The translations under genes and the position numbers were made by a program. Under the pieces are notes generated by a model. The model searched no databases. It saw nothing but the letters and a program-made list of their open reading frames with translations, and had not been told where the DNA came from. Shown here piece after piece: positions 34,490-43,427 of a DNA stretch of 64,000 nucleotides (within the stretch, counting starts at the first letter, position 1; the number at the start of each line of letters is the position of its first letter). The stretch is from Rhizobiaceae bacterium (GTDB lineage Bacteria > Pseudomonadota > Alphaproteobacteria > Rhizobiales > Rhizobiaceae). Location: positions 124,001 through 188,000 of the forward strand of contig JAHBYU010000002.1 in the NCBI GenBank assembly GCA_019635775.1, read 5' to 3'.

Positions 34490-35530
34490 TCAGTTGCGCC
34501 AGCGGCGGCCGGCGGTTTCGACGCCGAAAGTGTGGGGCGCGCGCGCATAGGCGGCGAGTCCCGCCAGCGCGCCGAGTGGATCGGTGATGACGTAGACCGG
34601 GATCTGCGCCATCCATTCGCTGTGCGGCGCCTTGTCGTTAAAGGCGGCGCGGAAGTTTGCGGCCTTCAGCGCGGGAATGATCCTCTGCGCTATCCCGCCC
34701 GCGAGATAGACGCCGCCCTGCGCCTTGAACACCAGCGCGACGTCGCCTGCCGTTCGGCCGAGGCATGTGGCGAACAGGGCGAGCGCTTCCTCCGCCACCG
34801 GGTCGGTCTTGTCGAGCGCGGCCTTCGTCACTTCGGCGGGCGTCGTGAGCGAAGGCGTCTTGCCGTCGGCGGCGGCAATGGCGCGATAGGTGTTGACGAG
34901 CCCGCGCCCGGAAAGGATCTGCTCGCCGGAGACGCGACCGTCCAGTGGCTCGATATGAGGCCAGACCGCATAGTCGCGCGGTGTGCGCGGACCGATGTCC
35001 ATGTGGCCGCCTTCACCGGGAACCGGTATCCACTTGCCGCCGGACTTGATCAGCCCCGCGACGCCTAGTCCGGTTCCGGGCCCGAGCACGGCGCGGCCGG
35101 CATGCGGCAAAGCCTCGTCGCCGCCGATCTTCTCGACGTGATGGTCTCCCAGCGCGACGACGGCAAGCGCCTGTGCCTCGAAGTCGTTCAGCACCATCAC
35201 GTCTTTCAGGCCGACAGTATTCGCCATCCCCTTGGGCTTCACGATCCAAGGGCAGTTGGTCAGCGGAATCTCGTCTCCGATCACCGGGCCGGCAATGGCC
35301 AGCAGCGCGGATTTCGGCTGCATCCCGAGCTTCTCCAGAACGGCGGCGCGTATCGCCGCGTCTATGGTCGGAAAGTCGGCGGTGTGCACGATCTGCGGCT
35401 CGCCGGTTTCGGCTCCGGCATGCTCGACCACGGCGAACCTCGCGTTGGTTCCGCCGATGTCGCCGACGAGGATTGGAAACTCGAACGTTTCCGTCGCATC
35501 TTCGCTGGCAGCCGCCGTATCGGACGTCAT
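34490..35530 (-). CDS. glk: Glucokinase
   Basis: 346 residues of the proteobacterial GlkA type. [17 protein letters not shown] is the ATP phosphate motif, [11 protein letters not shown] the glucose-binding segment with the catalytic Asp, and [14 protein letters not shown] the second phosphate motif; [13 protein letters not shown] binds sugar. It phosphorylates cytoplasmic glucose, consistent with ATP-dependent import by the sugar ABC systems in this window. Its ATG follows the mgsA stop directly. Confidence 0.93.
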   Translation of the reverse strand: MTSDTAAASEDATETFEFPILVGDIGGTNARFAVVEHAGAETGEPQIVHTADFPTIDAAIRAAVLEKLGMQPKSALLAIAGPVIGDEIPLTNCPWIVKPKGMANTVGLKDVMVLNDFEAQALAVVALGDHHVEKIGGDEALPHAGRAVLGPGTGLGVAGLIKSGGKWIPVPGEGGHMDIGPRTPRDYAVWPHIEPLDGRVSGEQILSGRGLVNTYRAIAAADGKTPSLTTPAEVTKAALDKTDPVAEEALALFATCLGRTAGDVALVFKAQGGVYLAGGIAQRIIPALKAANFRAAFNDKAPHSEWMAQIPVYVITDPLGALAGLAAYARAPHTFGVETAGRRWRN

Positions 35531-35938
35531 CTATTCCGTTCCTCTGTTGCCATCGTGGCCGGCTTCCCTGTGCGCAAGCAGGATTTCGCCGGTGGCGTGG
35601 TTGAGCGCCATGGGGATATCATAGACGATGGCCAGCCGCATCAGCGCCTTGACATCGACGTCGTGCGGCATTGGCGTCAACGGGTCGACGAAGAAGACCA
35701 TCGCGTCGATCTTGCCTTCGGAGATCAGCGCGCCGATCTGCTGGTCGCCGCCAAGGGGGCCGCTTTTCAGGCGCTTCAGTTTCAGCTCGGGGCAGGCCTC
35801 AAGGATAAGCTTGCCTGTCGTTCCTGTGGCGACGAGCGAACAGGTCGCGAGCCATGCGCGATGCGCGCTGGCGAAGGCCACCATTTCGTCCTTCTTCTCG
35901 TCATGCGCGATCAGCGCGATCCTGTACCTTGCGGCCAT
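35531..35938 (-). CDS. mgsA: Methylglyoxal synthase
   Basis: 135 residues. [42 protein letters not shown] and [21 protein letters not shown] are the conserved blocks, including the catalytic aspartates. It converts dihydroxyacetone phosphate to methylglyoxal as an overflow route of glycolysis. First gene of the cluster with glk immediately downstream. Confidence 0.93.
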   Translation of the reverse strand: MAARYRIALIAHDEKKDEMVAFASAHRAWLATCSLVATGTTGKLILEACPELKLKRLKSGPLGGDQQIGALISEGKIDAMVFFVDPLTPMPHDVDVKALMRLAIVYDIPMALNHATGEILLAHREAGHDGNRGTE

Positions 35939-36137
35939 CCGAATGGTTCCGGCTGTTGTGCGTTCCGGCTATAGGCAGCTTTCCGCCGTGAAGGAAGAGT
36001 ATAGCGGGCGGGAAAGCATCGGCTGCGGCAACAGCCACTCTACGGCAGTTGGCGCAATCGACTTTCGCCGGTCATTCTGGTTCAATGACGATCGGGGGCA
36101 GGACAACCGTCTGGCGCTGTAGACAGGAGATATGGAC

Positions 36138-36431
36138 ATGATCAGATTCCTGCCGTTCGGACTGGTTTTGCTTGCTGCTGTCCCGGCCGCGGCGGACCCG
36201 GTCGTCACCATAACGAATATGAGTTGCGCCAAGGTCCAGGCTGCCGTGAAGGCCAACGGATCGGTCGTTTTGCAGTGGCGGGGCAGAAATAGCCTTCCGC
36301 TCTATGGGCGCTATGTGTCGGATCGGCGATTCTGCCGTTCCGGCGAGATAGTCACAATCGCCAGCGTTCCTGCCGCGGACAAGTCCTGCAACGTCAAGAA
36401 ATGCGTCTGGAAGGTTCCAGGCGGAAGGTGA
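36138..36431 (+). CDS. Small secreted protein (97 aa)
   Basis: Signal peptide MIRFLPFGLVLLAAVPAAA, then a mature part of about 78 residues with four cysteines (NMSCAKV, RFCRSGE, KSCNVKKC). Two ATGs are possible; the second (36138) is chosen because AGGAG at 36125-36129 is 8 bases away, against 2 for the ATG at 36132. No family recognised. Isolated gene upstream of the second sugar importer. Confidence 0.65.
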   Translation: MIRFLPFGLVLLAAVPAAADPVVTITNMSCAKVQAAVKANGSVVLQWRGRNSLPLYGRYVSDRRFCRSGEIVTIASVPAADKSCNVKKCVWKVPGGR

Positions 36432-36466
36432 TGTTCCTGGCCTTTTGAAGGCAATGAAATAAGCGC

Positions 36467-36478
36467 GGTAGCGCTACC
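36467..36478. promoter_or_regulatory. LacI-type operator candidate
   Basis: GGTAGCGCTACC, a perfect 12-bp palindrome with the central CG typical of LacI-family operators, about 100 bp upstream of the binding-protein start at 36577. No LacI-family gene is in the window, so the regulator would be encoded elsewhere. Confidence 0.5.
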
Positions 36479-36576
36479 AACTGCGCTTGCGCATCGATTG
36501 GGCCTTGGTTACGTTCAGCCAGCCGGCGCGGGGAGGATACGCTGCTGGACAACGCTCATTTGGAGGAGCAGATTCA

Positions 36577-37524
36577 ATGAACAGACGTGAGTTTTTGGTT
36601 TCGTCCGTGGCAGTTGGCGCGCTGGCGCTCGGCGCGCCCATGGCTTTCGCACAGGACAAGTTGACCATTCTGGGTTCAGTGCCCAGCCTCAGCTTTCCCT
36701 TCTTCGTACACATGCTGAACCAGATCAAGGTTGAGGCCGAGGCACAGGGCGTCAATCTCACCGAGAGCGACGGCCAGAATTCCGCGCCGAAGCAGACGGC
36801 CGACGTCGAGGCGGCGATCGTTCAGAAGGTGAACGCCATCGTCATCTCGCCGCTTGACGTCAACGCGCTGGCGCCGGCCGTCGAGCAGGCCATTCAGGCC
36901 GGTATCCCGGTCGTCACGATCGACCGTCGCGTCGACGGCGTGGACGGCATTCTCGCGCATGTCGGCGCCGACAACGTCAAGGGTGGCGAGGCCGAGGCTC
37001 AGGCCGTGATCGACGCGTTCCCCGACGGGGCAAAGATATTCCACCTGCAGGGTCAGCCCGGCGCAGGTCCGGCGATCGACCGCAACAAGGGCGTGCACAA
37101 CGTCCTCGACCCGATGAAGGACAAGTACCAGATCGTGTTCGAGCAGACGGCGAACTTCGCCCGCGCCGAGGCACTTTCGGTCACCGAGGCCGGCCTTGCC
37201 GCCAACGGCAAGCCTGACGCCATCATCTGCGCCAACGACGACATGGCGCTCGGTGCCATGGAAGCCTGCGCGGCCCGCGGCTTCAATGACGTCAAGATCT
37301 ACGGCTTCGACGCGCTTCCGGAAGCGCTGGCCGCCGTCCGCGACGGCAAGCTTGCCGGCACGGTCGAGCAGTTCCCCGGCGAGCAGTCCCGCACCGCTGT
37401 CCGCATCGCGGTGGCATACGCCAAGGACAAGACGGAGCCGGCCGAGAAGCTCGTGCTTCTCACGCCGATCGTCATCGGCAAGGACAATCTCGACAAGGCC
37501 GAGCGTCTTGGCGAGGCAGGCTAA
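36577..37524 (+). CDS. Ribose-type sugar ABC transporter substrate-binding protein
   Basis: 315 residues with a signal peptide (MNRREFLVSSVAVGALALGAP, with an RR pair that resembles a weak Tat signal). The RbsB fold is evident: PSLSFPFFVHMLNQIKVEAEAQG, VEAAIVQKVNAIVISPLDVNALAPAVEQA, GIPVVTIDRRVDG, and DAIICANDDMALGAMEA. It should bind a pentose or related sugar in the periplasm. The start is set by GGAGGAG at 36562-36568. First gene of a complete importer operon. Confidence 0.9.
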   Translation: MNRREFLVSSVAVGALALGAPMAFAQDKLTILGSVPSLSFPFFVHMLNQIKVEAEAQGVNLTESDGQNSAPKQTADVEAAIVQKVNAIVISPLDVNALAPAVEQAIQAGIPVVTIDRRVDGVDGILAHVGADNVKGGEAEAQAVIDAFPDGAKIFHLQGQPGAGPAIDRNKGVHNVLDPMKDKYQIVFEQTANFARAEALSVTEAGLAANGKPDAIICANDDMALGAMEACAARGFNDVKIYGFDALPEALAAVRDGKLAGTVEQFPGEQSRTAVRIAVAYAKDKTEPAEKLVLLTPIVIGKDNLDKAERLGEAG

Positions 37525-37539
37525 GTCCGACTGAACATC

Positions 37540-37573
37540 GCATGGCCGACCCGCGCGAGTGGGCCGGCCATGC
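37540..37573 (+). repeat. Intercistronic hairpin after the binding-protein gene
   Basis: GCATGGCCGACCC (37540-37552) pairs with GGGCCGGCCATGC (37561-37573) apart from one A-C mismatch, loop of 8. Same position (just after the binding-protein stop) as the hairpin in the other sugar importer operon. Confidence 0.55.
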
Positions 37574-37605
37574 CGCCATCGGCATAGCGTTTGCAGGGGA
37601 CACGC

Positions 37606-39201
37606 TTGGCTTCAGCACAGGCTGCAACGGCACGGACCGGCGCGAAGGCTTCGGCCAATGAGGTGCTTCTCTCCGTTCAGGGGGTGAGCAAGCAATTCTC
37701 CGGCGTGATGGCGCTCAACGACGTGTCGCTCGATGTGCGGCCTGGCGAGATTCTGGGCCTGCTGGGCGAAAATGGCGCCGGCAAGTCCACCCTGCTCAAG
37801 ATATTGTCGGGCGTCCAGCCGCCATCGAGCGGCCGCATCACGTTCGACGGACACGACTTCGCCCCGGCGAGCCCGGAGGAATCGAAGCGTCTCGGCATCG
37901 TCACCATCTACCAGGAACTGAGCCTGATCCCGACGCTGACGGTCGCGGAAAACATCTTCATAGGCCGCGCGCCGGTCAACGCGCTTGGCCTGGTCAACTG
38001 GCGAAGGATGATCGAGGATTCGCGCCAGATCATCGCGCGCGTCGGCCTTTCCGTCGATCCCCGCACGCCGGTTTCCGCGCTCTCTGTCGCCGAGCAGCAG
38101 CTTGTCGAGATCGCGCGCGCGCTTTCGCTGGAAAGCCGCCTCATCATCATGGACGAGCCGACATCCGCGCTTACCGAAGCAGAGGTGCAGCGGCTGTTGT
38201 CCATCATGGACAAGCTGCGCAAGGACGGCGTTGCGATCATGTTCGTGACGCATCGCCTCGAGGAGGCGTCCTTCATCTGCGACCGCATGACGGTGCTGCG
38301 CGACGGAAGGCTTGCCGGCCATCTCGACCGCGAGGACGGCAAGCCGGTCGAGATTCCCAGGATCATCGAGAAGATGGTGGGGCGCGCCGCATCCGAACTC
38401 TATGCGCGCCCGGGCGACCGCCATGCGCCCGGCGAGACCGTCCTGTCGGTTCGCGGCCTGCGCACGGCGCGCGACCCGGAAGCGCCTCACGCCATCGTCC
38501 TCGAAGGCGTCGATCTCGATCTCAGGGCAGGGGAGATCCTTGGCGTCGCCGGTCTCGTGGGATCGGGCCGCACCGAGCTTGCGCGAGCGATCTTCGGCGC
38601 CGACAGCATCGCGGCGGGCACGATCACGCTCAATGGCAAGCCGATTTCGCCGCAGTCGCCCGCCGACGCCATAGAACTCGGGATCGGCCTTGTGCCGGAA
38701 GACCGCAAGCATCAGGCGATCTTTGCCGAACTCGCCATCCTCACCAATTTTTCCGTCGCCGCCCTTGGCCGTTTCAGCAACGGGTTCGGGTTCATGGCGG
38801 AGCGGCGCGAGCGCGAGTCGCTTGCCGAATACCGCAAGATGCTCTCCATCCGCATGGCCTCGCCCGAACAGGCGATCGAGGGCCTGTCCGGTGGCAACCA
38901 GCAGAAGGTCATCCTTGCGCGATGGCTGGCGCGCGATCCCAAGGTGCTGATCGTCGACGAGCCGACGCGCGGCGTCGACGTCGGCGCGAAGGCGGAGGTC
39001 CACCAGATCCTGTCGCAGCTTGCCGAGCGTGGCATCGCGGTGATGGTGATTTCCTCGGAACTGCCTGAAGTGCTCGCCGTGTCTGACAGGATCGTCACCA
39101 TGCGGCGCGGCAGGATCACGGGCGAGATGCCGGCAAGGGACGCCACCGAGGAGAATCTTATGGAACTGATGGCGCTCGACAGGCAGAAGCATGCCCCCTG
39201 A
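37606..39201 (+). CDS. Sugar ABC transporter ATP-binding protein with two NBDs (RbsA type)
   Basis: 531 residues from a TTG at 37606, chosen because AGGGGA lies 5 bases upstream; another TTG at 37591 has none. First NBD: Walker A GENGAGKST, ALSVAEQQLVEIARAL, Walker B LIIMDEPTSALTE. Second NBD: degenerate loop GLVGSGRTE in place of Walker A, then LSGGNQQKVILARWL and KVLIVDEPTRGVDVGAK. This asymmetric pair is normal for CUT2 importers of the RbsA/XylG/MglA group. It powers the transporter formed with the neighbouring permease. Confidence 0.92.
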   Translation: MASAQAATARTGAKASANEVLLSVQGVSKQFSGVMALNDVSLDVRPGEILGLLGENGAGKSTLLKILSGVQPPSSGRITFDGHDFAPASPEESKRLGIVTIYQELSLIPTLTVAENIFIGRAPVNALGLVNWRRMIEDSRQIIARVGLSVDPRTPVSALSVAEQQLVEIARALSLESRLIIMDEPTSALTEAEVQRLLSIMDKLRKDGVAIMFVTHRLEEASFICDRMTVLRDGRLAGHLDREDGKPVEIPRIIEKMVGRAASELYARPGDRHAPGETVLSVRGLRTARDPEAPHAIVLEGVDLDLRAGEILGVAGLVGSGRTELARAIFGADSIAAGTITLNGKPISPQSPADAIELGIGLVPEDRKHQAIFAELAILTNFSVAALGRFSNGFGFMAERRERESLAEYRKMLSIRMASPEQAIEGLSGGNQQKVILARWLARDPKVLIVDEPTRGVDVGAKAEVHQILSQLAERGIAVMVISSELPEVLAVSDRIVTMRRGRITGEMPARDATEENLMELMALDRQKHAP

Positions 39202-39235
39202 AAGTGGGAACCGGTTTCGGGCAAGGGACATGCGT
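39202..39235. repeat. Rhizobial intergenic repeat fragment
   Basis: AAAGTGGGAACCGGTTTCGGG followed by CAAGGGACATGCG closely resembles a short dispersed element seen in many Rhizobiales intergenic regions. It directly follows the ATPase stop, in the 102-bp gap before the permease. Recognition is from memory; no second copy was noticed in the window. Confidence 0.4.
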
Positions 39236-39303
39236 AAGATCAACAGGCTGAAGCGCACGGACGGATCCGGGAGATCGCGGCTTTCAGCAGGGAGGGCAGG
39301 ACA

Positions 39304-40320
39304 GTGAGCACCACGGTCGAACAGGGCGGACGCGGCAGCATGGACTGGGCCCGCATTCTGGTAAGCTTCGGGCCGCTGATGTTCCTGGCGGCGCTGATGA
39401 TCGTCTTCACGCTGATGAGCCCGAACTTCATCGATCCGCTCAACCTGTTCAACATCATGCGTCAGGTGTCGATCACCGGGCTGATCGCGCTCGGCATGAC
39501 CTTCGTGATCCTGACGGCGGGCATCGACCTGTCCGTCGGCTCGCTGCTTGCCTTGTGCGGCATGGTCGCCGCCGTGGTCGCCAAGGGCGGCGCGGCCAAC
39601 ACGCTTTCGCTGTCGGCGGCGGGCGGGTCCGGCTATGGCTGGTTCGCGGCCCTTCTGGCGGCGGTCGCCATCGGTGCGCTTGCCGGCTTCGTCCAGGGCA
39701 TGACGATCACGCGCCTGAAGGTTCCGCCTTTCGTTGTCACGCTTGGCGGCCTCACCATCTTCCGGGGCCTCACGCTCACCATCTCCAACGGCGGCCCGAT
39801 CTCCGGCTTCGATTCCTCCATGCGCTGGTTCGGCAACGGTCTGGTGGGGCCGGTGCCGGTGCCGGTCATCATCTTTATGATCGCGGCGATCCTCTGCCAT
39901 ATCGTGCTGCGCTACACGCGTTATGGCCGCGCGGTCTATGCTGTTGGCGGCAACGCGGAAGCCGCGCGGCTGTCGGGCCTGCGCGTCGACCGCATCCTCG
40001 TCTCCGTCTATGTCATCGTCGGCTTCTTCGCCGGCCTTGCCGCCTTCGTTCTGGCCGCGCGCCTCAACTCGGCCGAAGCGGTCGCCGGCATCGGCTACGA
40101 GCTTACAGTCATCTCGGCGGTGGTCATCGGCGGCACGTCGCTGTTTGGCGGCATCGGCAGCGTGGGCGGAACGGTGGTCGGCGCGGCGCTCATCGGCGTT
40201 CTGCAGAACGGGCTGCAGTTCAACAACGTGTCGTCCTACACGCAGTCCATCGTCATCGGCCTCATTCTCATCCTCGCCGTGGCGTTCGACCGCTTCCTCA
40301 AGTCGCGCGTGCGCAGATAG
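39304..40320 (+). CDS. Sugar ABC transporter permease (RbsC family)
   Basis: 338 residues from a GTG start. The RbsC signature LIALGMTFVILTAGIDLSVG is intact, with VGGNAEAARLSGLRVDRI as the ATPase-contacting loop and VVIGGTSLFGGIGSVGGTVVG at the C-terminal end. About nine membrane segments. Third gene of the binding protein-ATPase-permease operon. A small stem, CCGGG-CTTT-CCCGG, follows at 40321-40334. Confidence 0.92.
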   Translation: MSTTVEQGGRGSMDWARILVSFGPLMFLAALMIVFTLMSPNFIDPLNLFNIMRQVSITGLIALGMTFVILTAGIDLSVGSLLALCGMVAAVVAKGGAANTLSLSAAGGSGYGWFAALLAAVAIGALAGFVQGMTITRLKVPPFVVTLGGLTIFRGLTLTISNGGPISGFDSSMRWFGNGLVGPVPVPVIIFMIAAILCHIVLRYTRYGRAVYAVGGNAEAARLSGLRVDRILVSVYVIVGFFAGLAAFVLAARLNSAEAVAGIGYELTVISAVVIGGTSLFGGIGSVGGTVVGAALIGVLQNGLQFNNVSSYTQSIVIGLILILAVAFDRFLKSRVRR

Positions 40321-40351
40321 CCGGGCTTTCCCGGCAGTCTGCCACCTCGTT

Positions 40352-40471
40352 TCAATAGTTCCTGTCGGGCCTCGTCTCGCCAACCAACGAAGACACGAGA
40401 AGGAAGATGGCGATCGCCGTGGCGAGGCCGCCCAGATAGCCGATCCCGATCATGATGAAAGAGGAGGTCAT
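40352..40471 (-). CDS. 39-residue single-pass membrane protein coupled to the integrase
   Basis: The ATG (40469-40471) overlaps the integrase stop as ATGA and has its own GGAGG 8 bases upstream, inside the integrase gene. The product MTSSFIMIGIGYLGGLATAI continues with a hydrophobic stretch to about residue 28 and ends SLVGETRPDRNY, one membrane helix with a short polar tail. No family recognised. The strict coupling suggests the two genes move or act together. Confidence 0.6.
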   Translation of the reverse strand: MTSSFIMIGIGYLGGLATAIAIFLLVSSLVGETRPDRNY

Positions 40472-41454
40472 GCCCGCGACCTCCGCTCCAGGATCGGCAC
40501 GCACACGTCGAGGTCGTGCGTTGCGAGGTGCGAGTAGCGCATCGTCATCTGCAGGGTCTGGTGCCCGAGCCACATCTGCACGCGCCTTATGTCGATCCCT
40601 CCGCGCACCAGCCGCGAGGCGCAGGTGTGGCGCAGGCAGTGCGGCACCAGCTCGTCATCCGTTGCCAGCCCGATCTCGGCCTTCGCCTGGTGCCAGACGG
40701 CGCGGAACTGGTACTGCTTGATCCGCGCGAACGGCCCCGGCGCGGTCCGGTCGGCCACGGCGAGCGCCTCCTTTGCGCGCTTTGTCAGCGGCACCGAGCG
40801 GCTGCGACCGGATTTCGTCAGCCAGAACGAGACCGCCCCGCCATTGATGTCGTTCCAGCGCAGGCCGATCGCCTCGCCCAGGCGGCAGCCGGTATCGACA
40901 AGGAACAGCGCAAGGCGATGATATTCCTCGGAATGTTTGCGGATTTGCGCGAACAGGCGGTCTTCCTCGTCGGGTTCGAGAAAGCGAATGCGGCCGCTTC
41001 GCTCCTTCTGGCGACGGAACTCGGGCAGGCTGTGGATATCCCCCATCTTGCACGCCTTGCGAAGCAGTTTGCTCAGTGCGGCAAGTTTGCGGTTGATGGT
41101 TGCATTGCTGTTGCCCCGTTCGCGAAGAACCTCGATCAGTCGGTCGGTTGTATTCTGGCTGAAGGTACTGAACCTGTGGTTGTGGAAGATCTCGTCGATT
41201 TCACCAAGGAAGGACTTGACGTTTTCCTTGTGCCGGCCGTCCTCCCAGAGGGAAGGGCCGTATTTTACGAACAGCTCAGTTACGGTGAACGTCGTGACTT
41301 CCCGAAGAAGTCTCGGCGCGCCGATCGAATAGGAATGGCTGTCCGCACTCGACGGGTCGGTGTCCCAACCCTGCCCAGTCCAGCTTGGCATCGAATTCTC
41401 TGTAGCCCGCGCCCGCATCATGCAACCACAGGTCGCATTCTTGAGAATATGCAA
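40468..41454 (-). CDS. Tyrosine recombinase / phage-type integrase
   Basis: Up to 328 residues. The SAM-like core-binding domain spans about 55-140 and the catalytic domain about 155-320. All catalytic residues are visible: Arg191 (DTGCRLGEA), Lys214 (LTKSGRS), His272-x-x-Arg275 (PHCLRHT), His298 (WLGHQ) and Tyr307 (MRYSHL). So the enzyme looks active. The start is uncertain: ATGs at 41454, 41421 and 41391 all lack a strong ribosome site, and the homologous part begins near residue 55. It stands alone without other phage genes, next to the porin pair. Confidence 0.85.
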   Translation of the reverse strand: MHILKNATCGCMMRARATENSMPSWTGQGWDTDPSSADSHSYSIGAPRLLREVTTFTVTELFVKYGPSLWEDGRHKENVKSFLGEIDEIFHNHRFSTFSQNTTDRLIEVLRERGNSNATINRKLAALSKLLRKACKMGDIHSLPEFRRQKERSGRIRFLEPDEEDRLFAQIRKHSEEYHRLALFLVDTGCRLGEAIGLRWNDINGGAVSFWLTKSGRSRSVPLTKRAKEALAVADRTAPGPFARIKQYQFRAVWHQAKAEIGLATDDELVPHCLRHTCASRLVRGGIDIRRVQMWLGHQTLQMTMRYSHLATHDLDVCVPILERRSRA

Positions 41455-41518
41455 CCCGAATTTTCATCTGGCTTGTCATATTGGCCTCTGTTCTGCTGGT
41501 TCGCGGCGTTTCTGTTGC

Positions 41519-41556
41519 AAAAATGAAACAGCCCGCGCTTCGAAAAGCGCGGGCTG
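41519..41556 (-). terminator. Terminator of the minus-strand porin gene
   Basis: CAGCCCGCGCTT (41529-41540) pairs with AAGCGCGGGCTG (41545-41556). On the reverse strand it is followed by TTTCATTTTT. It lies 32 bp after the porin stop. Confidence 0.88.
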
Positions 41557-41587
41557 CCAGACTTATATTAGTCTGTGGTCACCGGGA

Positions 41588-42904
41588 TCAGCCGCCCCAG
41601 TTGTACTGGAAGCGAACCTTGCCACCCCAGGCGTCTACGCCATCGAGATCGAAGTTGTCCGTGTACGAAATTTCCGGCGTGATCTTGAAGTTGTTCACGA
41701 GTTCGTACTCGACATTGGCGACGGCAGCGAAGTTCTCAATGTCGTCATAGGACAGCTGCATGTTGAAGGCAGTCTTGTCGTTGAACCTCCAGGTGCCACC
41801 GCCCCAGAGAGCCCAGTCGCCGCCCCACTGGCCGTAGTAGTTGAAGATGTCGCCGTCGTCCTTCAGGCCGCCCATGATGAACAGCGAGAGAGCGTCGCCA
41901 ACGTTGAAGTCGGCGCGGATCTTGCCGGCCCAGGTCTCCCAGACCGAGTCGTAGCCGACGACACCGCTGATGCCGCCCCAGCCGGCCGTGTAGGCTACGC
42001 CGCCGACAACATGTGGCATGTAGCTGTCGATTGCGAACAGATCGCCCTGAACGAGGGTGTTCAGCGTGGTGAGCGCATAAACTTGCTGCGCGTTCGGCGT
42101 TGCGCCCGGAGCGACACCAACAACCCAGCTCGGAATGAACCCGCCATATCCTGTGCCGGTTTCGAGAGCCACACCGGCCGAGAAGCCGTTGCCGCCCGTG
42201 AAGGTATACGCCATCTGGTGGGTGCGGAACGGCCCGTAGGAGATCAGGTCGTCGCTCATCACGCCGCCGGCATAGCCGGTGAAGGTCGAGAAGTAGGAGT
42301 CCGTCACGCCGGCACGGAAGCCGCCGAGTTCGAGATAGGCGTGCTCGATGTATGCATCGTCGTCGGATGTCGACACGCCCGGCATGCCGGGAATCCAGCT
42401 AGGATCGAGATTGACACCGGCAACCGAGACACCATTGGTGTCGGTGGAGTAGTTGAAGTTGATCTGTGCATAGGCGCGCAGGGTGCCGAGTTCGGTCTCC
42501 TGGCGGGCATCGACGCGGAGCGCGAAACGAGCCTGCTTGTAGTAGGTGTCGTTTGTGTCTCCTAGGTAGACAGGATAGCTGCCGGACCCGTCGGGAAATG
42601 CTACGGAGCCGAGCAGGCCAGCTGCAGATGCCGGGCCGCCGGCAAGAGCGTTGTAGAAATATTCCTTGTCGATCACGTTTTCCATGCCGCGTGCGCCGAC
42701 GCCGACGTCATAGCGCATGTAGCCGGAGAACTTCAGGCAGGTTTCGGTACCGGGGATGTAGTAGAAGCCGGCGCCGTAGGTGTCGCAGATGCGAACGTAT
42801 TCGAAGGGTTCCGGTTCGGCGATCACCACCGCATCGGCGGCGCGCGCACCGGAGACTGCGACGAGAGCCGCAGCGGAGCCAAGAAGCAGGCCCTTGATGT
42901 TCAT
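41588..42904 (-). CDS. Porin of the rhizobial Omp2/RopA type, copy 1
   Basis: 438 residues. Signal peptide MNIKGLLLGSAAALVAVSGA, mature start ADAVVIAEPEPFEYVRICDT, then GAGFYYIPGTETCLKFSGYM, the hallmark of alphaproteobacterial trimeric porins. The C-terminal end RFQYNWGG is a typical last beta strand, though ending in Gly rather than Phe/Trp. Aromatic-glycine strands (YIEHAYLELGGF, QMAYTFTGGNG) alternate throughout. GGAGG precedes the start at 42904. It differs from copy 2 mainly in a longer loop after residue 70 and in a middle loop. It forms an outer-membrane pore for small solutes. Confidence 0.93.
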   Translation of the reverse strand: MNIKGLLLGSAAALVAVSGARAADAVVIAEPEPFEYVRICDTYGAGFYYIPGTETCLKFSGYMRYDVGVGARGMENVIDKEYFYNALAGGPASAAGLLGSVAFPDGSGSYPVYLGDTNDTYYKQARFALRVDARQETELGTLRAYAQINFNYSTDTNGVSVAGVNLDPSWIPGMPGVSTSDDDAYIEHAYLELGGFRAGVTDSYFSTFTGYAGGVMSDDLISYGPFRTHQMAYTFTGGNGFSAGVALETGTGYGGFIPSWVVGVAPGATPNAQQVYALTTLNTLVQGDLFAIDSYMPHVVGGVAYTAGWGGISGVVGYDSVWETWAGKIRADFNVGDALSLFIMGGLKDDGDIFNYYGQWGGDWALWGGGTWRFNDKTAFNMQLSYDDIENFAAVANVEYELVNNFKITPEISYTDNFDLDGVDAWGGKVRFQYNWGG

Positions 42905-42920
42905 TTTCTGACCTCCAGTC
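42694..42920 (-). repeat. Inverted repeat arm A (porin 5' end), 227 bp
   Basis: Covers the ribosome site and first 70 codons of porin copy 1. Compared base by base by eye with 44316-44542 it is identical on the opposite strand, while sequence just outside both arms differs at once. Confidence 0.88.
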
Positions 42921-43336
42921 AAAAGTTAATAAACGGGTCTGGGTATTTTTGCTGAAGGACAGCTTTCCCTGCCCCATCCCCAATTCCGAAAAAACTGCGC
43001 ACCGCGCTGCTTCTTCGAGGTCGACATTACCCATGACGCGCCGCCGTTCAACCAAGATGTGGCCTTGTTTGCCCCCGTCCAATCTCTATCCCGACGCGCT
43101 GTTGCACAAATGACACGATTTAGCCCACCCCGGAAAGCTCTGGTTAACCATGAGGGCGCCTGGAGCACCCAAACCGAGCGGCATACGTTCGCGAAAGCCC
43201 GGTTTTCCGGGATTCGTGCGATTCGCAGTGGAATCAGGGCGGACTCGCCGCCTGCGGTTTTTGCTGCGGAAAGCGGCGAATCCACAGAATGCGCAGTTGA
43301 TTGTGCCATGCCTTTTCTTTATCCACCGCGGGCGAC

Positions 43337-43427
43337 GGAGAGGTGGCCGAGTGGTCGAAGGCGCTCCCCTGCTAAGGGAGTAGAGGTGAAAAACTTCTCG
43401 TGGGTTCGAATCCCATCCTCTCCGCCA
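43337..43427 (+). tRNA. tRNA-Ser (GCT)
   Basis: GGAGAGG (43337-43343) pairs with CCTCTCC (43417-43423), followed by G and an encoded CCA. The D arm GGCCGAGTGGTCGAAGGC, anticodon loop CTGCTAA (anticodon GCT), long variable arm (TAGAGGTGAAAAACTTCT) and T arm TGGGTTCGAATCCCA are intact. 91 nt. Confidence 0.97.

Noticed and set aside
37612-40383. 923-codon reverse frame opposite the sugar importer genes
   Set aside because: It is antisense to ATPase and permease genes that have full motifs; composition is rich in Arg/Asp/Gly/His with no domain, typical of high-GC shadow frames.
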